Of a stretch of 64,000 bases of DNA, positions 45,858 through 59,300 are shown piece by piece. Each line of letters opens with the position of its first letter. Position 1 is the first letter of the stretch. Location of the stretch: positions 79,501-143,500 of the forward strand of contig BRXU01000034.1 of NCBI GenBank assembly GCA_030267565.1, given 5' to 3'. Source of the DNA: Pleodorina starrii. Taxonomy: Eukaryota > Chlorophyta > Chlorophyceae > Chlamydomonadales > Volvocaceae. The translations under genes were made by a program, and so were the position numbers. Below the pieces are notes generated by a model. That model did not search any database. It saw only the letters and a program-made list of their open reading frames with translations, and was not told where the DNA came from.

Positions 45858-48225
45858 GGGAATGGGGGGAAGGGCGGTCTCGGAGGGTGGGGTGAAGGGC
45901 GACCTCTGAGGATGGGAAGAAGGTCGCTCGTCGCTGGGCGGCGGAGGTCACATGGGGGAGGAGGAGGTTGGTCGGGGGAGAGGAGGGAGGGGGGACGCGG
46001 AGGGGGAGAGGGTTCTGGGTTGAGTGGTGTGGGGGGGGGTCTGCTGACTGGGTCAGGCTGTCGAGCGGCGGCTGCCCCAGGGGTAGCCGGTGCCCAGGGG
46101 GTTGCCGCCGCTGCTGGGGCTCCTGGGGCTGATGCTGCTGGGGCTGACTCCGCGCGCTCCAACTCCTACTGCTGCACACGACTACGGAGGAGGGGCGACC
46201 CTCCCGCCCTCCCGCCCTCCCTCCCTCCCGCCCTCCCTCCCTCCCGCCCTCCAGTGTGTATATCGATGAAGGGGGTGGGGTGGGGTGGGATGGGGGGAGG
46301 CCGAAAGAGCTATCCGCTATATGTATGTACAGGACAGAGAGGGTTGCGGAGCGGCGGGTCCTGCGCAGTGCAGCGTCCCTGGCACCGAAACCAAACCAGA
46401 GGAGCACGTGTGGCTCCCACGCGGGTGGTGTGCCTTGTTCTTACTGGCGGGACCCATCCCGGGTTGGGACCAAACCCAAACGAGCCCTGCCGGTCCCCCC
46501 ATGTGCTTGTTGCTGTCGATCTTGTTGCAGTGGGCTTCAGACCCTCAGGCGGGTAGAGCCGGGGGACAGCGGGGGACGGTGTGTGTGTATTGGGTCTTGT
46601 TTGTTGGAGAGGAGGCACTGGGGAGGGGGACGTTCGACGTGTCGCCGCAAGCCGTCGGCCGGGAGCTGCCGGCGGTGGGCCATCGCGACCTGGGGATCTG
46701 TAGGGGCGGGCCGCTGACATCGCGCCGCTGCCAAGGCGAGTTAGGCGACGTTGTTTGAGAGGTGGGTGGTCGGGAGGTGGGGGGCTCTGGGTGTTGGGGG
46801 CTGGGTTGGGGCAGGCCGGGACGTACGGCGGGACGAGGAGACGTTCGCGGGCTGCGGCCCGAGGGGGGGCCGCGGGTGTGGGTGGTGGCCGCTTGGCCCC
46901 ACAGGGGCGTGGCGCGCGCGTGTGCATGCGTGCGTGGCGCCGAGGCGTCCATTCTTGGTGCCTGGCAGTCTCTACGTGCACGCGCTTGTAGCAGAGCAAA
47001 TCGAGCAGTAGAGAGCAGGCCAGGCCCCAGGCATGCACATGCGCGCGGCAGCATCGGTCGCAACACAGCGGCTGCCAAACACCCCATTCTCTTGCATACA
47101 GTTGCATACAACCGCCTCAATTCGGTGGGTGGGTGGGTCCCTCGGCTCGGCTCGGCCGCCGACGAGAGCTCCATCCGGACAGACGTTGTTCAACAGCTCT
47201 TGCAACCGCAGTCAACAGCCAACCGCTCTCGTAACCGCAGATACCGTATAGCCAGCTACACAACCGCGACAAACGGCCTCTTAGTCCTGGATCGGCCTAT
47301 GAACCGCTACTGACACACCTAATGGTACGGCCGCCGTATTGACATTCCTCGTTCGGGGCCGTTATTGTGCCGCCTGGTCTGCACAGGGCGCTGTCAAACC
47401 GGGCCTGCTCCCAATGTCCCCTTTGTCCTCGCCAAACGCCAGTCCCATAATGCGTTTTGACAGGCCCACGGGTCGGTCCTGTCTCAAGGGTCGGTCTCGT
47501 TCCACGGCCGCCTGGGGTGGGGGAGAAGCTACCGCCGCAACACGCAGCATGCTAGGTTGCCTAGCTAGGCACCCCCGCCCATCGTCGCGCTCCGGTACCG
47601 AAATGCGCCAAAGTCCGACGCTGAGTGTCACACACCCTATCAACGTGCGACATTCACCTTTGACCCCTGGCACGGGCCGTACTCTTATCACCCACCCGTC
47701 GTCCACCCATTCGTACTTCCAGTCCCCCGGTCTTCCTACCCAAAGTCACCGCCCCCCTCCCCTGAGCCCAACGCCTCAAGGACTTTATGACCTCACATGC
47801 CATCTTCTCTTTACTTTCTTTCTCAAGTCACCCGCACCATCACCCGCACCATCGCCTGAAGACATGTGCGGCGTCAAACCGCTCTCACCCCAGTGTCTCG
47901 CCCCCCGGACCCCCGGCCCCAGCTCTCCACCCCAAAGTGCTGTTGCGCCTCTCCCAGCGCTCTTCTCTCACCCGACCAGATTAGATCAGGTCCGGCCAGG
48001 TCAGGTCAGGTCAGATCGAATCCATCTGGATGAGATCCGATCGGATCGGGGTAAACGTGCAATCAAATCCTGCCCGTCACCGCCACATCGCGCTGCTCGT
48101 TTCGCCACCGGCGCCAGTCCGTGAAGTTGTCGGCCTGGGTCGGTGGAGTGGGGTCGGTACACCGCGGGGAGGAACAGAACAACGGCCGTTCGGGTACGTA
48201 CATACAAGGCACCGTCAGGCCTCTG
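45858..48225. other. Convergent intergenic region between the S1-domain and GT31 genes
   Basis: This 2.4-kb stretch should hold both 3' UTRs. It contains a CCCGCCCT/CCCTCCCT run (46198-46255) and a series of GGTCAG/GATC-rich short repeats near 47975-48045. Long open frames on both strands here are low-complexity and not recognisable. Confidence 0.4.
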
Positions 48226-51200
48226 CTAAACCCAACCCAACACAACCCTGAATGAAAAACGCTGGGACCCATGGCTGAATGCTGCCGGGGCGTGTTGGGC
48301 CGCGTGCGGCGGTTTCAGTTTCTGTGCGTCAACGGCCGTGCGAGGATGAAGTGAAAGGGTCCGCATCCGTGCTTGTCCGCCTGGGTGAACATGTCTCATA
48401 TTTGCCTCTCCCTCTTCCAGAACACGTGGGTTATTGGCGGCACTGGGGGCAGGGCTTAGGACCCAACTGGGTCTCACCTGGAACTCCCTTCGGGTGCAGT
48501 CGGCGGCCCCCGGGCGGCCCCAGCTTCCAGCCACCTCGGCTGCGTGTAGGGGGCGCAGCAGCTCCGGAGCCAGATTGTCCAGGTGCTTTGCCTGACGAGG
48601 TTTTGGGGTGAGGGAGGGGGGTAGGGGGGGCTCAGGTTGCGGAGGGAGGGGTGAAGGGTTGAGACATGCGAACCGGGTGTGAAAGGGGCCTTGGGTGGGT
48701 GGGTGGGCAGGTGGGTGGGTGCCCGGCTGAGTCACGGGGACCCACACTCGACCAGCAAGGCCGCAACCGACCTACCGACCCACAGACCCACAGACCCACT
48801 GACCTACCGACCCACAGACCCACTGACCTACCGACCCACAGACCCACAGACCCACTGACCTACCGGCCTACCGACCCACAGACCTACCGACCCACAGACC
48901 CACCGACCCATCACCGACCCACTGACCGTATGACCCGACCTGACCAACTGACCTGACCTGACCATATAACCCGACCTGACCTTATGACCTACCGACCCAC
49001 AGACCCACATACATACTGACCCACAGACCCACTGACCTACCGACCCTCCGGCCCACAGACCCACTGACCTACCGACCCACCGAGCCACCGACCCACCGAC
49101 CCACCACTGTATCGTCCCCGCAGGCCATGAAGGGGTGCTTGAAACCCGGGTGGTTTCGGAGCGGAACTTCGCCCTGAGGGAGAGAGAGGGCGTGATTGCG
49201 GGCGGCGGGTCAGATGGGGGAGCGGGGAAGCTTTCGCTCGGTCGGTCGCTCAAGGTGCCAACAATGTCGGTGCCGCTTACTGCCAGCCGTGCCTTGAGAA
49301 TACACCCGCCAACACCAACACAGCGGAGGCAAGATAGCAGGGCCTTGCTCGGGACCGTGTGGGAGCTGTGGTGCGGGTGAAGCCTGCCCGCCCCCCCGCC
49401 CTCGGAACCTTGAAGTGAGCCGCAGCCTGACACCCTGAGGAAGCCCCCCTTACCCACACAACCCCTGGCCTTACCCACAGCAGCGCCCCCATCGTCACGT
49501 CCTCCCAAGGCAATCGGCCCCACCAAGCTGGCGCAGTGGAGGGCTCCCTGCTGTAGTGCACCGCTTTGGCTGCAGGCGAGACCGCACCCGCACCCGCGCC
49601 CGCAATCGCACCCGCAATCGCAATCGTATTTGCAATCGCAATTGCAGCCACGACCGCGACACGGCACACAGCATCGCGTGGCGGGGGACCCACGGGTCGG
49701 TCGTTGGACGGCCCGCCCAGCGCGAACGCAGGAGAGATCGCGTCGTCGTCGCATTCCGCGAAGGAGGAAGGCGGGCGCGGGACGTGGGCGGCCGCGACAG
49801 CGGGCGTGAAGGGAGGAGGCGAGGGGTGCAACAGCGGGGGAGCGGGTGTGCAGGTGCAGGCGCGGAAAAGCTGTGATGTCAGTGCCTGGCTGCCTGCATG
49901 TTCATGTGTGTGTAGGCGGTGGCGGATCGTTTATGCACATGCCGGTGGAGGCCGATGACCGTCCCGGCGTACCGGTAATGCTGCTTCATTGGCGACAAGG
50001 GCTGCCCTCAGTTTCGGAGCAACTCAGCGGGTGCCTCTTGCTCCGGCCTCTCGGTGGTGCCGTACACCCCTGCCTCGGCGCCTCCTTTCCTTTGCTGCGG
50101 TTTCTTCTTTACTACCCAACGCCAAGCTACCGTATCCTCAACTAAGCCAAGTAGAGCTGGGTTGCGCTCACCCAGCGCGCGCTCCGCCGTGTCCCGGGAC
50201 ATGACGTACATCCAGCCGACGGGGTACGGCACTCCCAGCGGCGCCTCGTCGTCCGACAGCTCGGACGGGGAGAGGTACCACCTGTCATCATTGGGGGCGA
50301 TTGGGAGCGAGCGGGGAATGGGGAGTGGGGCCAGAGTGGGGAACAGTCGGTCTCCCTCTCGCGCGCAGCGCCACGCGGTTACGACGCTGGTACGACATCT
50401 GCCGTAATGTCCAGCGCCATAATACGGTACTTCGCAGTGCACAAAAATGGGTTTCTGATCAACCTCATTCATCGTCATGGTGATCCCACATTTCGTTGTG
50501 GTTGCGACCCCTCTGTGAACTGCTCCTCGTGTCATATGCTTGCGTCGCGGGCCGACCCCGGCATTCTGGAGCTGCCGAATATTGCCGTCACCCAGTTACC
50601 CAGTCACCCAGCCACCCAGTCACCCACTTGGAAGTGGAGTCCCTGATGGGTCGGAATCCATCGTCTGCGTGGGAGAACCAGCCCGATACACCACCACAGA
50701 ACAGCGCCTCCGCAGCAGCCGGTGCGTGTGATGAGGCCGCCGGCTCCAGCTCTGTCTCGCGACCTCTGCCCTCTCTTGCCGCTTCCCGCTGCGTCTCGGC
50801 GGTTTCACTGACGAGCTCTTCGCTGAGACCGCTGATGCTGCTGGCGGTGGCAGTGCTGCCAGCGCCGGGCTGGCGCTGCGCGCCGCCGCCGCTGCCGTCC
50901 TCACGTGCCCACTCAGACGGCGGAGTCAGTACGACGTCGTACAGCAATCTATGCGGTCGTACATAGACATCGTCGTCGCACTTGACGATGTGCGTGTACT
51001 GCAGCGGGCTGCCGTGCTCGTACCATTGTACGGGACGAGCAGAGCAGGCCGGCGCGAAAAAGGCGTCACAGGCAGGGGGAAGTGAAGATTGACTTCAGGG
51101 AGGGGCTTGACATGGACCGGCAGACAGGGGTACAGAACCCTTACACCCCCACTTCCTCCCCCACTTTCTCCCCCACTTTCTTCCCCACTTCCTTCCCCCA

Positions 51201-54061
51201 CTTCCTTCCCCCACGTCCTCCCCCACTCCACTTCCTCCCCCACTTCTCCCCCCCCACCTGCTGAGGGCCAATTGGATCATCCGCAGTGTCTTGTTTGGCA
51301 AATTGCGGTACGTGTCCTAAGGGCGGACAGGCAGCAGAGGGATGGGAAGGGGCGCGGAGGCGGTGGTTGGGGATGTGGTGGGCGGCCGCGGTCGGGCCAT
51401 GGCCAGCCGCTTAGCGTCACCCGGAAAGCGGCACAGCATTTTCTGTAGCTCCAGACCAGCAACACCGCTTTCCTCCGCGGCAGGCACTGCCGGTCGGACG
51501 ACGTTCGGCCGCCAGTAACCCCGCACACATACACACACACGCACCACGCCCGGGACGAAGACAATGTCGCCGCCGCTTCTGCTCCTGCTCCTGCTTCCGC
51601 TCCCGCTCGGGCCGTCGCCCCCCGCTGTCGCTGTAGCGGACATTTCGCGCTGCAGCACCGCCGCTGCCTGTCGGGCCTGATGCGGCGGCGGCTGGGCGAG
51701 TACGAACAATAGATCCATGCAGTCGTACAAGTACGACTGCAGCTGGGCGCCCCACGACTCCCGGATGGCGGCGCGCTTGGCAGAAGACTTTGGAGGGCAC
51801 GGTATGTCGTACAGTACGGCACAGGGTTGGGGGGTTGTTTGGAGGGATGCGGGCATGGCGATATGATGGTCAAAGAAGACGAATCACAGAGGAACCGCGG
51901 GAACACAGGTCCGAACATGTGTGTGTGTGTGTGTGCGTGTGCCTTACTGCGAAACGTCCACTGCGTTTCATTCCGCCGCACCCCACCGCACCGCACCGCA
52001 CCGCACTCTTGCCTACCCCCCTGGGTGTGATCCACGTGCGGCGGCCACAGACGTACCGGTACGTACCTCCTCATCGCAGCACCGGGATATCACCGCCACA
52101 AGCACCCGCACCCGCCGGCCCGCCCGGGGGCAGCGGCCCAGCGGGGCCGCAGGCCCCGCCACTCCACCTTCACCTCCGCCTCCGCCGTCACCGTCACCGT
52201 CACCGCTGCTGCTGCTGCCCGCCAGTCTTTCACCCACCAACGGCTCACCAAAGGCCTTCAACCCGTAGGTGAGTTCCGGTGCCGCTGGCGGCGGCTGCGG
52301 CTGCGGCTGCGGCTGCGGCAGCAGCCCCTCTCCAGCCAGGGGCACCGGAGGAGGCGGCGAAGGCCGCGGCAGCGGCCCCAGCGGCCCCGGCGGTGGTGGC
52401 ATGCCGAGCGCCAGGCGGCGCCAGAAGTCCAGATCCAGAGCGGAACTGAGGGACACTGGAGGCCAACGGAAATCGGCAAATGGCACCCGAGGCTCCGCCG
52501 GCGGGGCTGGCGCCGGCGCCGGTGCCGGCGGCGGCAGCAGCAGCGGCGGCGGCGGCCGGTGTGGCGGTGGTTGAGCTGCGCGGACCGCGACGTCCCGGGT
52601 CCCTTCCGGCGTCGATTGGGGGACGACGCTACGGGCGCTGTTGCCGCCACCATCCTCCGCTGCAGCGCCGCTGGTGCTGCCGCCACTGCGACCGCTGAGG
52701 TGAAGGTCCGGGAGGCCTCCCGCGGCCAGCAGTAGCGCCACGAGCAGCAGCGGCAGCGCCGCCGCCACGGCAGTAGCAGCCAGCCAAAAGGACCTAGGAG
52801 CGCACTGGAGAAGGCGGCTGTAGCCGCCGTCGTACCAACCTGCGCTGTAGCCGTAGGCCGTGTTGGGGCGTCGGTGCTGCGGGGAGCCGAAGAGCGGCAA
52901 TGTACGGCGGCCCAGGGCTCCTCCGGCACCCCTCCGGGAGGATGCCCTTGCGTGGTAGTGGTGGTGCTGTTGTGGTAGGCTGGCGGCGGCGGCGGCACCG
53001 CTGCCGCCGCTGCTGCTACTTCCAGCCGCCGTACACCACTCGCGGAAGGTTAGCGTAAGGCGCTGACTGACGGTGGGCGGCGGCGAAGGAGGAGGAGGAA
53101 GAGGAGGAGGGTGGCGCTGCGACGACGGCGCCGCGCCGCTGGTGGCGGTGGCCGTCGCAGCGGCGACGACGGCGGCGGCGGCCGCCGTGGCGGTGGCGGC
53201 GGCCAAGCTGCACGGCGCCGCGCCAAGCGCGGCTGTGACGGTGGCGGAGGCAGTCGATGTGGCGGTCGCCGGGGTCGTATCGTCGCCCGGTTGGGCGTCG
53301 ACTTGTACAGCAGCTGTGGCGGTGGCCGTGGCGGTGGCGGCTGTGGAGCCACCGCAGATGGATGCTGGTTCCGGAGCGTGTGGCGTGATGGTGAGGGTCG
53401 CATGAAGGGTGGCGCTCCGAGACCTGAGGGGGCTGTTGGGGGCCGGCGCCGCCGCCGCCGTCGCCGGCGTTGCATGCGCCTGCATCCCTGCGGCCGGCGG
53501 GGCAGCTGCCGCCGTGGGCCCTGAGTCACCGCTGCACCCGTACGACAAGGTGACGTCATCGCGGGCTACATGGCCGTCGACGCCCCCGCCGCCTCCGCCG
53601 CCGGAAGCCCGCGCCGTTGCGGCGGGCCGTCCCGGCGAGATGCCAGCTGCGCTCCCGCCGGCGCCAGCGCCGGCGCCGCGGCGAACGCTGTCGTCGCCGC
53701 CGCGGCTACCGCCGCCAGCGGCGGTAGCGATGACCAGCGGCGTAGATGCCCCTGATGACCCATCCGGCTCTAACAGGCCGGTGGGTGGCTTCCCACCTGC
53801 AGGCTGGCCAGCCCGTTGCAACGATGTATTCGGCAGGAAATGGAAATGCCCAACAGCAGCAGCTGCTGCAGCTGCTTCTGCTGCGTCGCTGTGGCGCCTG
53901 ACGGACAATTGCTGCGGCGGCGCCTGTGGTGGCGGCGGCGGCATGGGCGCTGCGGCTGGTGGCGTCGACTGCGAGTGCCGTGGCGGCGGGGGCGGTCCGG
54001 AGGAAGCTTCCGGCGGGGGCGGGCCTGCACCCCAGCCTTGGCTGTGGTCGGGGCGCCACAT
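48226..54061 (-). CDS. GT31 family beta-1,3-galactosyltransferase-like type II membrane protein
   Basis: Eight in-phase exons (1,030 aa): 54061-52067, 51787-51545, 51316-51258, 51008-50628, 50281-50172, 49569-49475, 48591-48478, 48321-48226. Residues about 421-450 form a hydrophobic anchor (WLAATAVAAALPLLLVALLL). The catalytic part has AIRESWGAQL, DIVFVPGV joined to DTYRNLPNKTLRMIQ, the metal/sugar-nucleotide motif HIVKCDDDVYV, KWYLSPSEL, PVGWMYVMSRDTAE and WEDVTMGALLW. These are the GT31 landmarks in the right order, so a Golgi beta-1,3-glycosyltransferase acting on glycoproteins is likely; the acceptor is unknown. A Gly/Ala/Ser-rich insert of about 80 residues interrupts the region between DDD and KWYLS. 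The 420-residue Ala/Pro-rich cytoplasmic tail is far longer than normal. The last two exons rest on splice phase alone. Confidence 0.7.
48690..49115. repeat. GACCCACA/GACCTACC repeat array in a GT31 intron
   Basis: Imperfect copies of 8- and 12-bp units (GACCCACA, GACCTACC, CACTGACC) fill most of this stretch, with a central GACCTGACC-rich variant block near 48930-48980. The array lies in the intron between the EDVTMG exon and the next exon. It is open in some frames on both strands but is not part of the spliced model. Confidence 0.8.
51150..51255. repeat. CCCCACTTCCTT-type repeat in GT31 intron 3
   Basis: About nine imperfect 10-12-bp copies of CCCCACTT(C/T)CT lie directly after the donor of exon 3. 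On the gene's sense strand this is a purine-rich tract just inside the intron. Confidence 0.7.
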
Positions 54062-56378
54062 CACGCTGCGCTCTCAGAGCCGCTGCCCCCGCTTCCGCCA
54101 ATGCCTCTGTCTGCGATGCCACTATTTCTGTGATGCTGACTCTGGTGTTGACGCTGATGCCGTGGGCCCTGCAAAATACGCAACGGGCGTCGGGAAGCCT
54201 GGACACCCGCCCTTTCTCGCTTTCCCTCAGTTGGTTTTGCCACGCGCGCAGGCGCCCCAGGAGCTCTCTCCCATGACGCGGACGGCGCTGCGCCGCCCAC
54301 CCCCCTGGCCCCTGCTGCGTGCAGGCCCTCCCCATTCGCAGGCGGGCAGAGAGCAAGGCGCCAGTGCCCGCCTTTCCCCCCTTCTGAATCCAGTCCTGCA
54401 ACAGAGTTGCTGGTCCCTTCCTCCGGCTGGGTGGTGGCCCACACGCCTGAGGCTTTCCAGGCAGCGGACGCCTCAGGCCGTGTGGTGGTGAGTTACGGTC
54501 TCCGAGTGCAGCTTACAGCACTCATCCAGAGCCCACCAAGCCCCTCCCCTCTCACACATCTCCCTCCCGAGGGGTCATTGTAAGCCCAAGTAAGCCGCCA
54601 GGCCCCGAAAGGAAGCGCGGCAGGTGAGGTCAAGGGCTGCGCCGCCGGGCCTCGCGGTGAGGCCGGCCGCTCCCTCTGCACTCAGGCCGTCGTGTCGCTT
54701 ACCGATCGATGCGGCCAAGCCCAGATTACACCAGCGCAGCCCGGCCGACGCCAGAGCCAGAGCCCGAGGCCGGAATGGAAACGCACACAGGGAGGTCGTA
54801 CGCCGTGTCTTCTCACCTGCACTGCCCGTAAGACTATAGTCGAGTGGGGGCGTTGCGCTGAGTGGTAATTGTCTCACGTAACACACAGAATGGGAGACCA
54901 TGCTCCGAGGGCTGAATGATTTAGTCGGGTGCTTACCAACGGGAACGGGAACGCGATCACAAGCGATGATGAGGCGGCGCGTGTACGGCTGCGTTATGCG
55001 CCTTCAGGCGGCGGGCGCTGGCTTGGGAGCCCGACCCCGAGGCGCAAGCGCACCACACGCCCACAGCTGATGTGCTTGCGTTCGGTCCGAGACATGCGCA
55101 ACAACAACGGGGACTGCAATTTTCGCCCTCTGAGCTGATGGTCCAAAGTGGGCGTTTTCATGGATCTGGATTCTGGCAGATTCGCGCCCGATGCCGGCAT
55201 GACTCGAGTCCTCGTAAATCCCATGGCCAGTGGGGCGGCGTCGGGCGATGTGAGCGACAGCCTCCTCTACCGACGTGGGTTCAGATATTTTGACTGCAAG
55301 GAGCTCAATGCGGGTTGTCTTTGTCTGCCTATACCTTCACATTTGGTGTACAGGCTGTGTTCTACGCGTTCAGCGCCTCAGACGCCAGCCTGGCGCGTCC
55401 CGCCACGGGGTTGCTCAGTTAAACGCTGGCGGTCCCGGCTGCCCCAGCACACAGACACAGCGACAAACGGGGACTGCATTTCAGTTATATGGAGATGGTG
55501 ACGTAATCAGAAAAGTTGAGATGACAGCCTTGGCCTAGAACTTTGGCGCAGCTCGGGTCGTGCTCCCGGCGGTTCGGCCTGTTAGGCGCGCCCACGGCGT
55601 TACTGAACTCAACTGGCGACATCGGCCCTTGACGGCGGCAATTGCGGCCCGGATTGTTGACGAGGGAAGCATTTAGATTGAGGTAGCCAAGCCGTGCTTG
55701 CACGCTGTGTGTGGTTCTGCGGACGCGCCGCCTTGCGAACCAGCGTCAGCGCCTGATGGCAGTGTTGCGCCGGTGAGCACCGAGCCACCGACTACCCATT
55801 GCCGGCCAATGGGAGCTTGAATTCGACCCTTCTGCCGTCTCTGCTTTGACAGTGCTTTCACCTGCATGTCTAGCGCATGAGTGCTCATTCGGCTCCCTAC
55901 AGGGCGCCATGCAACATCCAGGGTTACATTAGGCAGGGGAAGGTCACCTTCACCACACTTGTTCCTGGTTTTCCAAGCAGCACCGCCTTCAGTGCCAGAG
56001 TCTCAGCTGCATCACGCGAGGATGTAGAAAAGCCAAGGGGGCATAACCTCTCCCGCCCCACGCTGCCCTCTACCAACAAGGAACCATACCGGTACGTACA
56101 TGACCCTCCGGCTGTTATGGGCGTCCCTGCTCTGAATACGGTATGTGGATAACTTGTGACTCGAAATTCACCCCACTGATCTACCGTACAGGTGCTGCCA
56201 ACTTCGGACCGTGAAGTTGCTGATCTCGGTGTTGTTGCCGCCACTGGTGCTGCTGCCCCGTGGCTGCAGCGAGTCCACGCCCCGCTCACCCCCCCCCATG
56301 TGGACTACCTACTGCTAATACCGGTACACGCCATCTCTAGCCTACCTGCAAAGCACTACACTGCCTAGCCCTGCCTCC
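54062..56378. other. Intergenic region between GT31 and GT90 genes
   Basis: Both neighbours lie on the minus strand, so this 2.3-kb stretch should hold the GT31 promoter and the GT90 3' UTR. Open frames of 60-130 codons occur on both strands without recognisable motifs. I see no RNA gene or large repeat. Confidence 0.4.
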
Positions 56379-59300
56379 CTAGGCCAGCCCCTGCCTCCAG
56401 CTGCTGGGGTACATTCGGAGCGCCAGAATGTCCTTCATGTTGACGTCGCGGTCCTTGGGCAGATCAGCAACCGTCGCCTGCAGTACCCGGCCGGCACCAG
56501 CAGCAGCGTCAGCAGTGACCTCAGTGACGGCTAGACGGCAGCAACAACTAGGCGGCAGCATCTGGCCAAGAGGGCAGCAGCACCGTCCGCCTTCCGTGCA
56601 AGCAGCAGCATGAGCCACAGAGCCGGCAGGAATCGGGTGGCCGGGCAAAGCCCCTCGACCAATCAGCAGCCGAGTCACAGCTGCATTCCCCATCTTCCCC
56701 CATCCCCATGCAGATGCCTACCTCCATGTATCCAGGGCCAAACAACTGGTTATATCCGGAGATGGCCTTCTCGTAGAAGAGGGCCCTGCAGATATACGGG
56801 TTTGGGAACATGTAGAGGGGGCGTTGGAGCGGGACTGCATGCGTGCACAAGGACAGCAGCCAGGACAATAGCAGGCCCTCGACTCACGCATCGCCGAAGT
56901 GAGGTGTCCAAATCGACCCATGGGTCACCGACAGAGCAACAGCGATATCACAGTGGTGCAGCACACCGAGGTGCTGCCCGGCACCGCCACCCACCCACCT
57001 GGCAACACACCAGGAGCCCTACACCTCACACAGACGCCGATCACCCAGACGACGACCGCCACTCAACAAAGAAGTTCGCTTCGCTTAGCTCGGCCCGCTT
57101 TATGGAGGCCACGTACCCCTGCCTTGCAGAACCCAACCCCACCTGGAGCGCTGCGACAGGTACTTGTACGCGAAGCGTTGCCCCTGCTCCGCCATCTCCT
57201 TGACCTTCCCTTTCGAGGAGGGCTTGAGCAGGTCCCTCACGGCCTGACCATGCATTGGGAGACATGATGACGTGTCCGCACGTGTTTAACGATACAGTAC
57301 AACAGGCGGCAAGCAACTCAGTCAGGAGCGACATCAGAACTGGGTTTGTCAAAGGCCGCCATGCACTGGAAAGCGAAACGCGAAACGGTAAGATGGCCAG
57401 ACATGCCAGACACCACTGGGACCGATGCGGCGGCCAGCTACAGGGAGGGCAGCACAGCCAGGGACGCAGCAGGAGCACGCGGCCAGGGGGCGAAGGCGCG
57501 CTGGTGGCCGCAACCGCCGCCTTACCTCGGCTGCAAAGCCCGGCTCGAACTCGCGGATGTGCACTCCACTCTGCGTGCCGGCACGGGCCACACCGGCCAT
57601 AGCGAAGCGTGAAGCACCCATCGGAGAAAGGAAGCGCCCAACAGGGTTAGTTAGCTACGTGTCCCGAGGCACCCGACAGGGCTTGCCACCAGTCACTAGA
57701 TAGGCCGACAGCCCAGGCATCCACTCTTCTAACAAACACGGTCGACCAAATGCCACCTGACGAGGACCCTCGACCCTGACAGCCCAGGAGGTGACGCGGA
57801 GACGCGCTGGGGCACAAAGCCGGGACTGCAGGGACCTAAACGTCAGGACGGCAACGGGCGCCCCCACAGCCACGCGAGCTCGGGAGCAGCGACGGCGCCA
57901 AATCGGCGAGACGCAGGGGAGCAGGCGCGGGGGCGCACCCAACCACCAACGGGACGCCGCCAGTTCAATTGGTGACGTCCGCATCCACACCTGCAGTGCC
58001 CGGTAGTAGAACTCGTACCAGTAGGACCGACCCTGCACAAAGCGCCATGTATGGCGGGCGGGCAATGACGGACCGCAGTGAAGGGGAGGGACGGAAAGCC
58101 GGAGATGGGCGCGGGCAAGGGTGAGACACCTCACACAGCCAGACATGACACGATACGATACGACACGTGACACTTCGCAGGCGCGTCAGGCCGGCAGCTC
58201 GACGCTAGGGTGTCACACCTGCCGACCGGCGGCCTGGAACGGACTCTCGGGCCCTGATCACCACCGCCGCCTCGCCTACCGTATCTCGCTGCGATTTGTG
58301 TTACCGTATTTACGGCACCCTCAAGACCTCCGGGTGATCAACCCACCTTGAGTACCAGTGAGTTGGTGTGCAGCAGCCACGCCAGGCCGGGGTTGGCGGT
58401 CTTGTAGTCGCAGGATATGATCAGCGTGTAGCGAGACAGCTGCTCCGGAGGAGGCGGGGGCGCCGCCTGGGCGAGTGGGGTAAGGGGTCAGGGAGTGATA
58501 GGCTCCTTTATATAACAATGGGGGGGTTACAGGTGGAAAGAGGGGAAAAGAGTGGGTCCGAGCGGGTTGGAGTGGCAGGAAGCGTAGGGTTGGATTTGCG
58601 CCGGGGGAGCGACTCGATAGGGGCGGTGGTGGAGGGTCCCCGTTGGTGTTGGCGTTTGGTGGGGTGAAGAAAAACAGGCCGGACAGGCAAACGCGTTTTG
58701 CGGGGTTGGTGAGACGGCTTGGATCGGGAGGAGTGCAGGTGCATGCTCGGGGTAAGGCATGGGCACGGAATGGGGGTGGCTGACGGTTTGGCCCAAAGGG
58801 CGCACACCCCACTGCACGGCCTCCTGACATCCCTCCTTTCCTTTGCCTGAATAGCCTGAATAAACAGCAGTTTGCGCACTTCTGAACCCATCGCTCAAGG
58901 TACGCTGTGAAGTCGTGAAGATCAAGAACGCAACTACCTTACCTGCGCCGGTGACAAGGCACACCTGCGGTCCCACAGCTTTCACGGGTGCACCTCCCGT
59001 CAGTGTACCCATTCCCTGACACCGGCGCAGACACGTCAACGCCTCCCCCCGGGAAACACCTCAACGCCCCCCCCCCCACGCCCTCTTTTCCCTCGCAACC
59101 CGCCCGCCTGCACGAGTTCCTGCTCGGCACCCACACACGCCCCCTGCTGCCGCGCACCCACACACGCCCGTCCGCACCCACACGCTCCGAGTGCTCGGCA
59201 CGCACACCCGCACGCGTCGCGCCCACCCCCCGCCACCACCACCTAACCGCGCAGACCCCACATCGCGACCCGCTCCCCAACCGCCCCCGCCACCGCCTCC

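Noticed and set aside
46310..47174. Minus-strand frames of 210-265 codons
   Set aside because: They are low-complexity Pro/Arg/Thr-rich frames with no motif or splice structure, lying in the 3' spacer between convergent genes.
58900..58975. Extra small GT90 exon reading VCLVTGA
   Set aside because: Adding it breaks the reading frame, while exons 8 and 9 join in phase without it.
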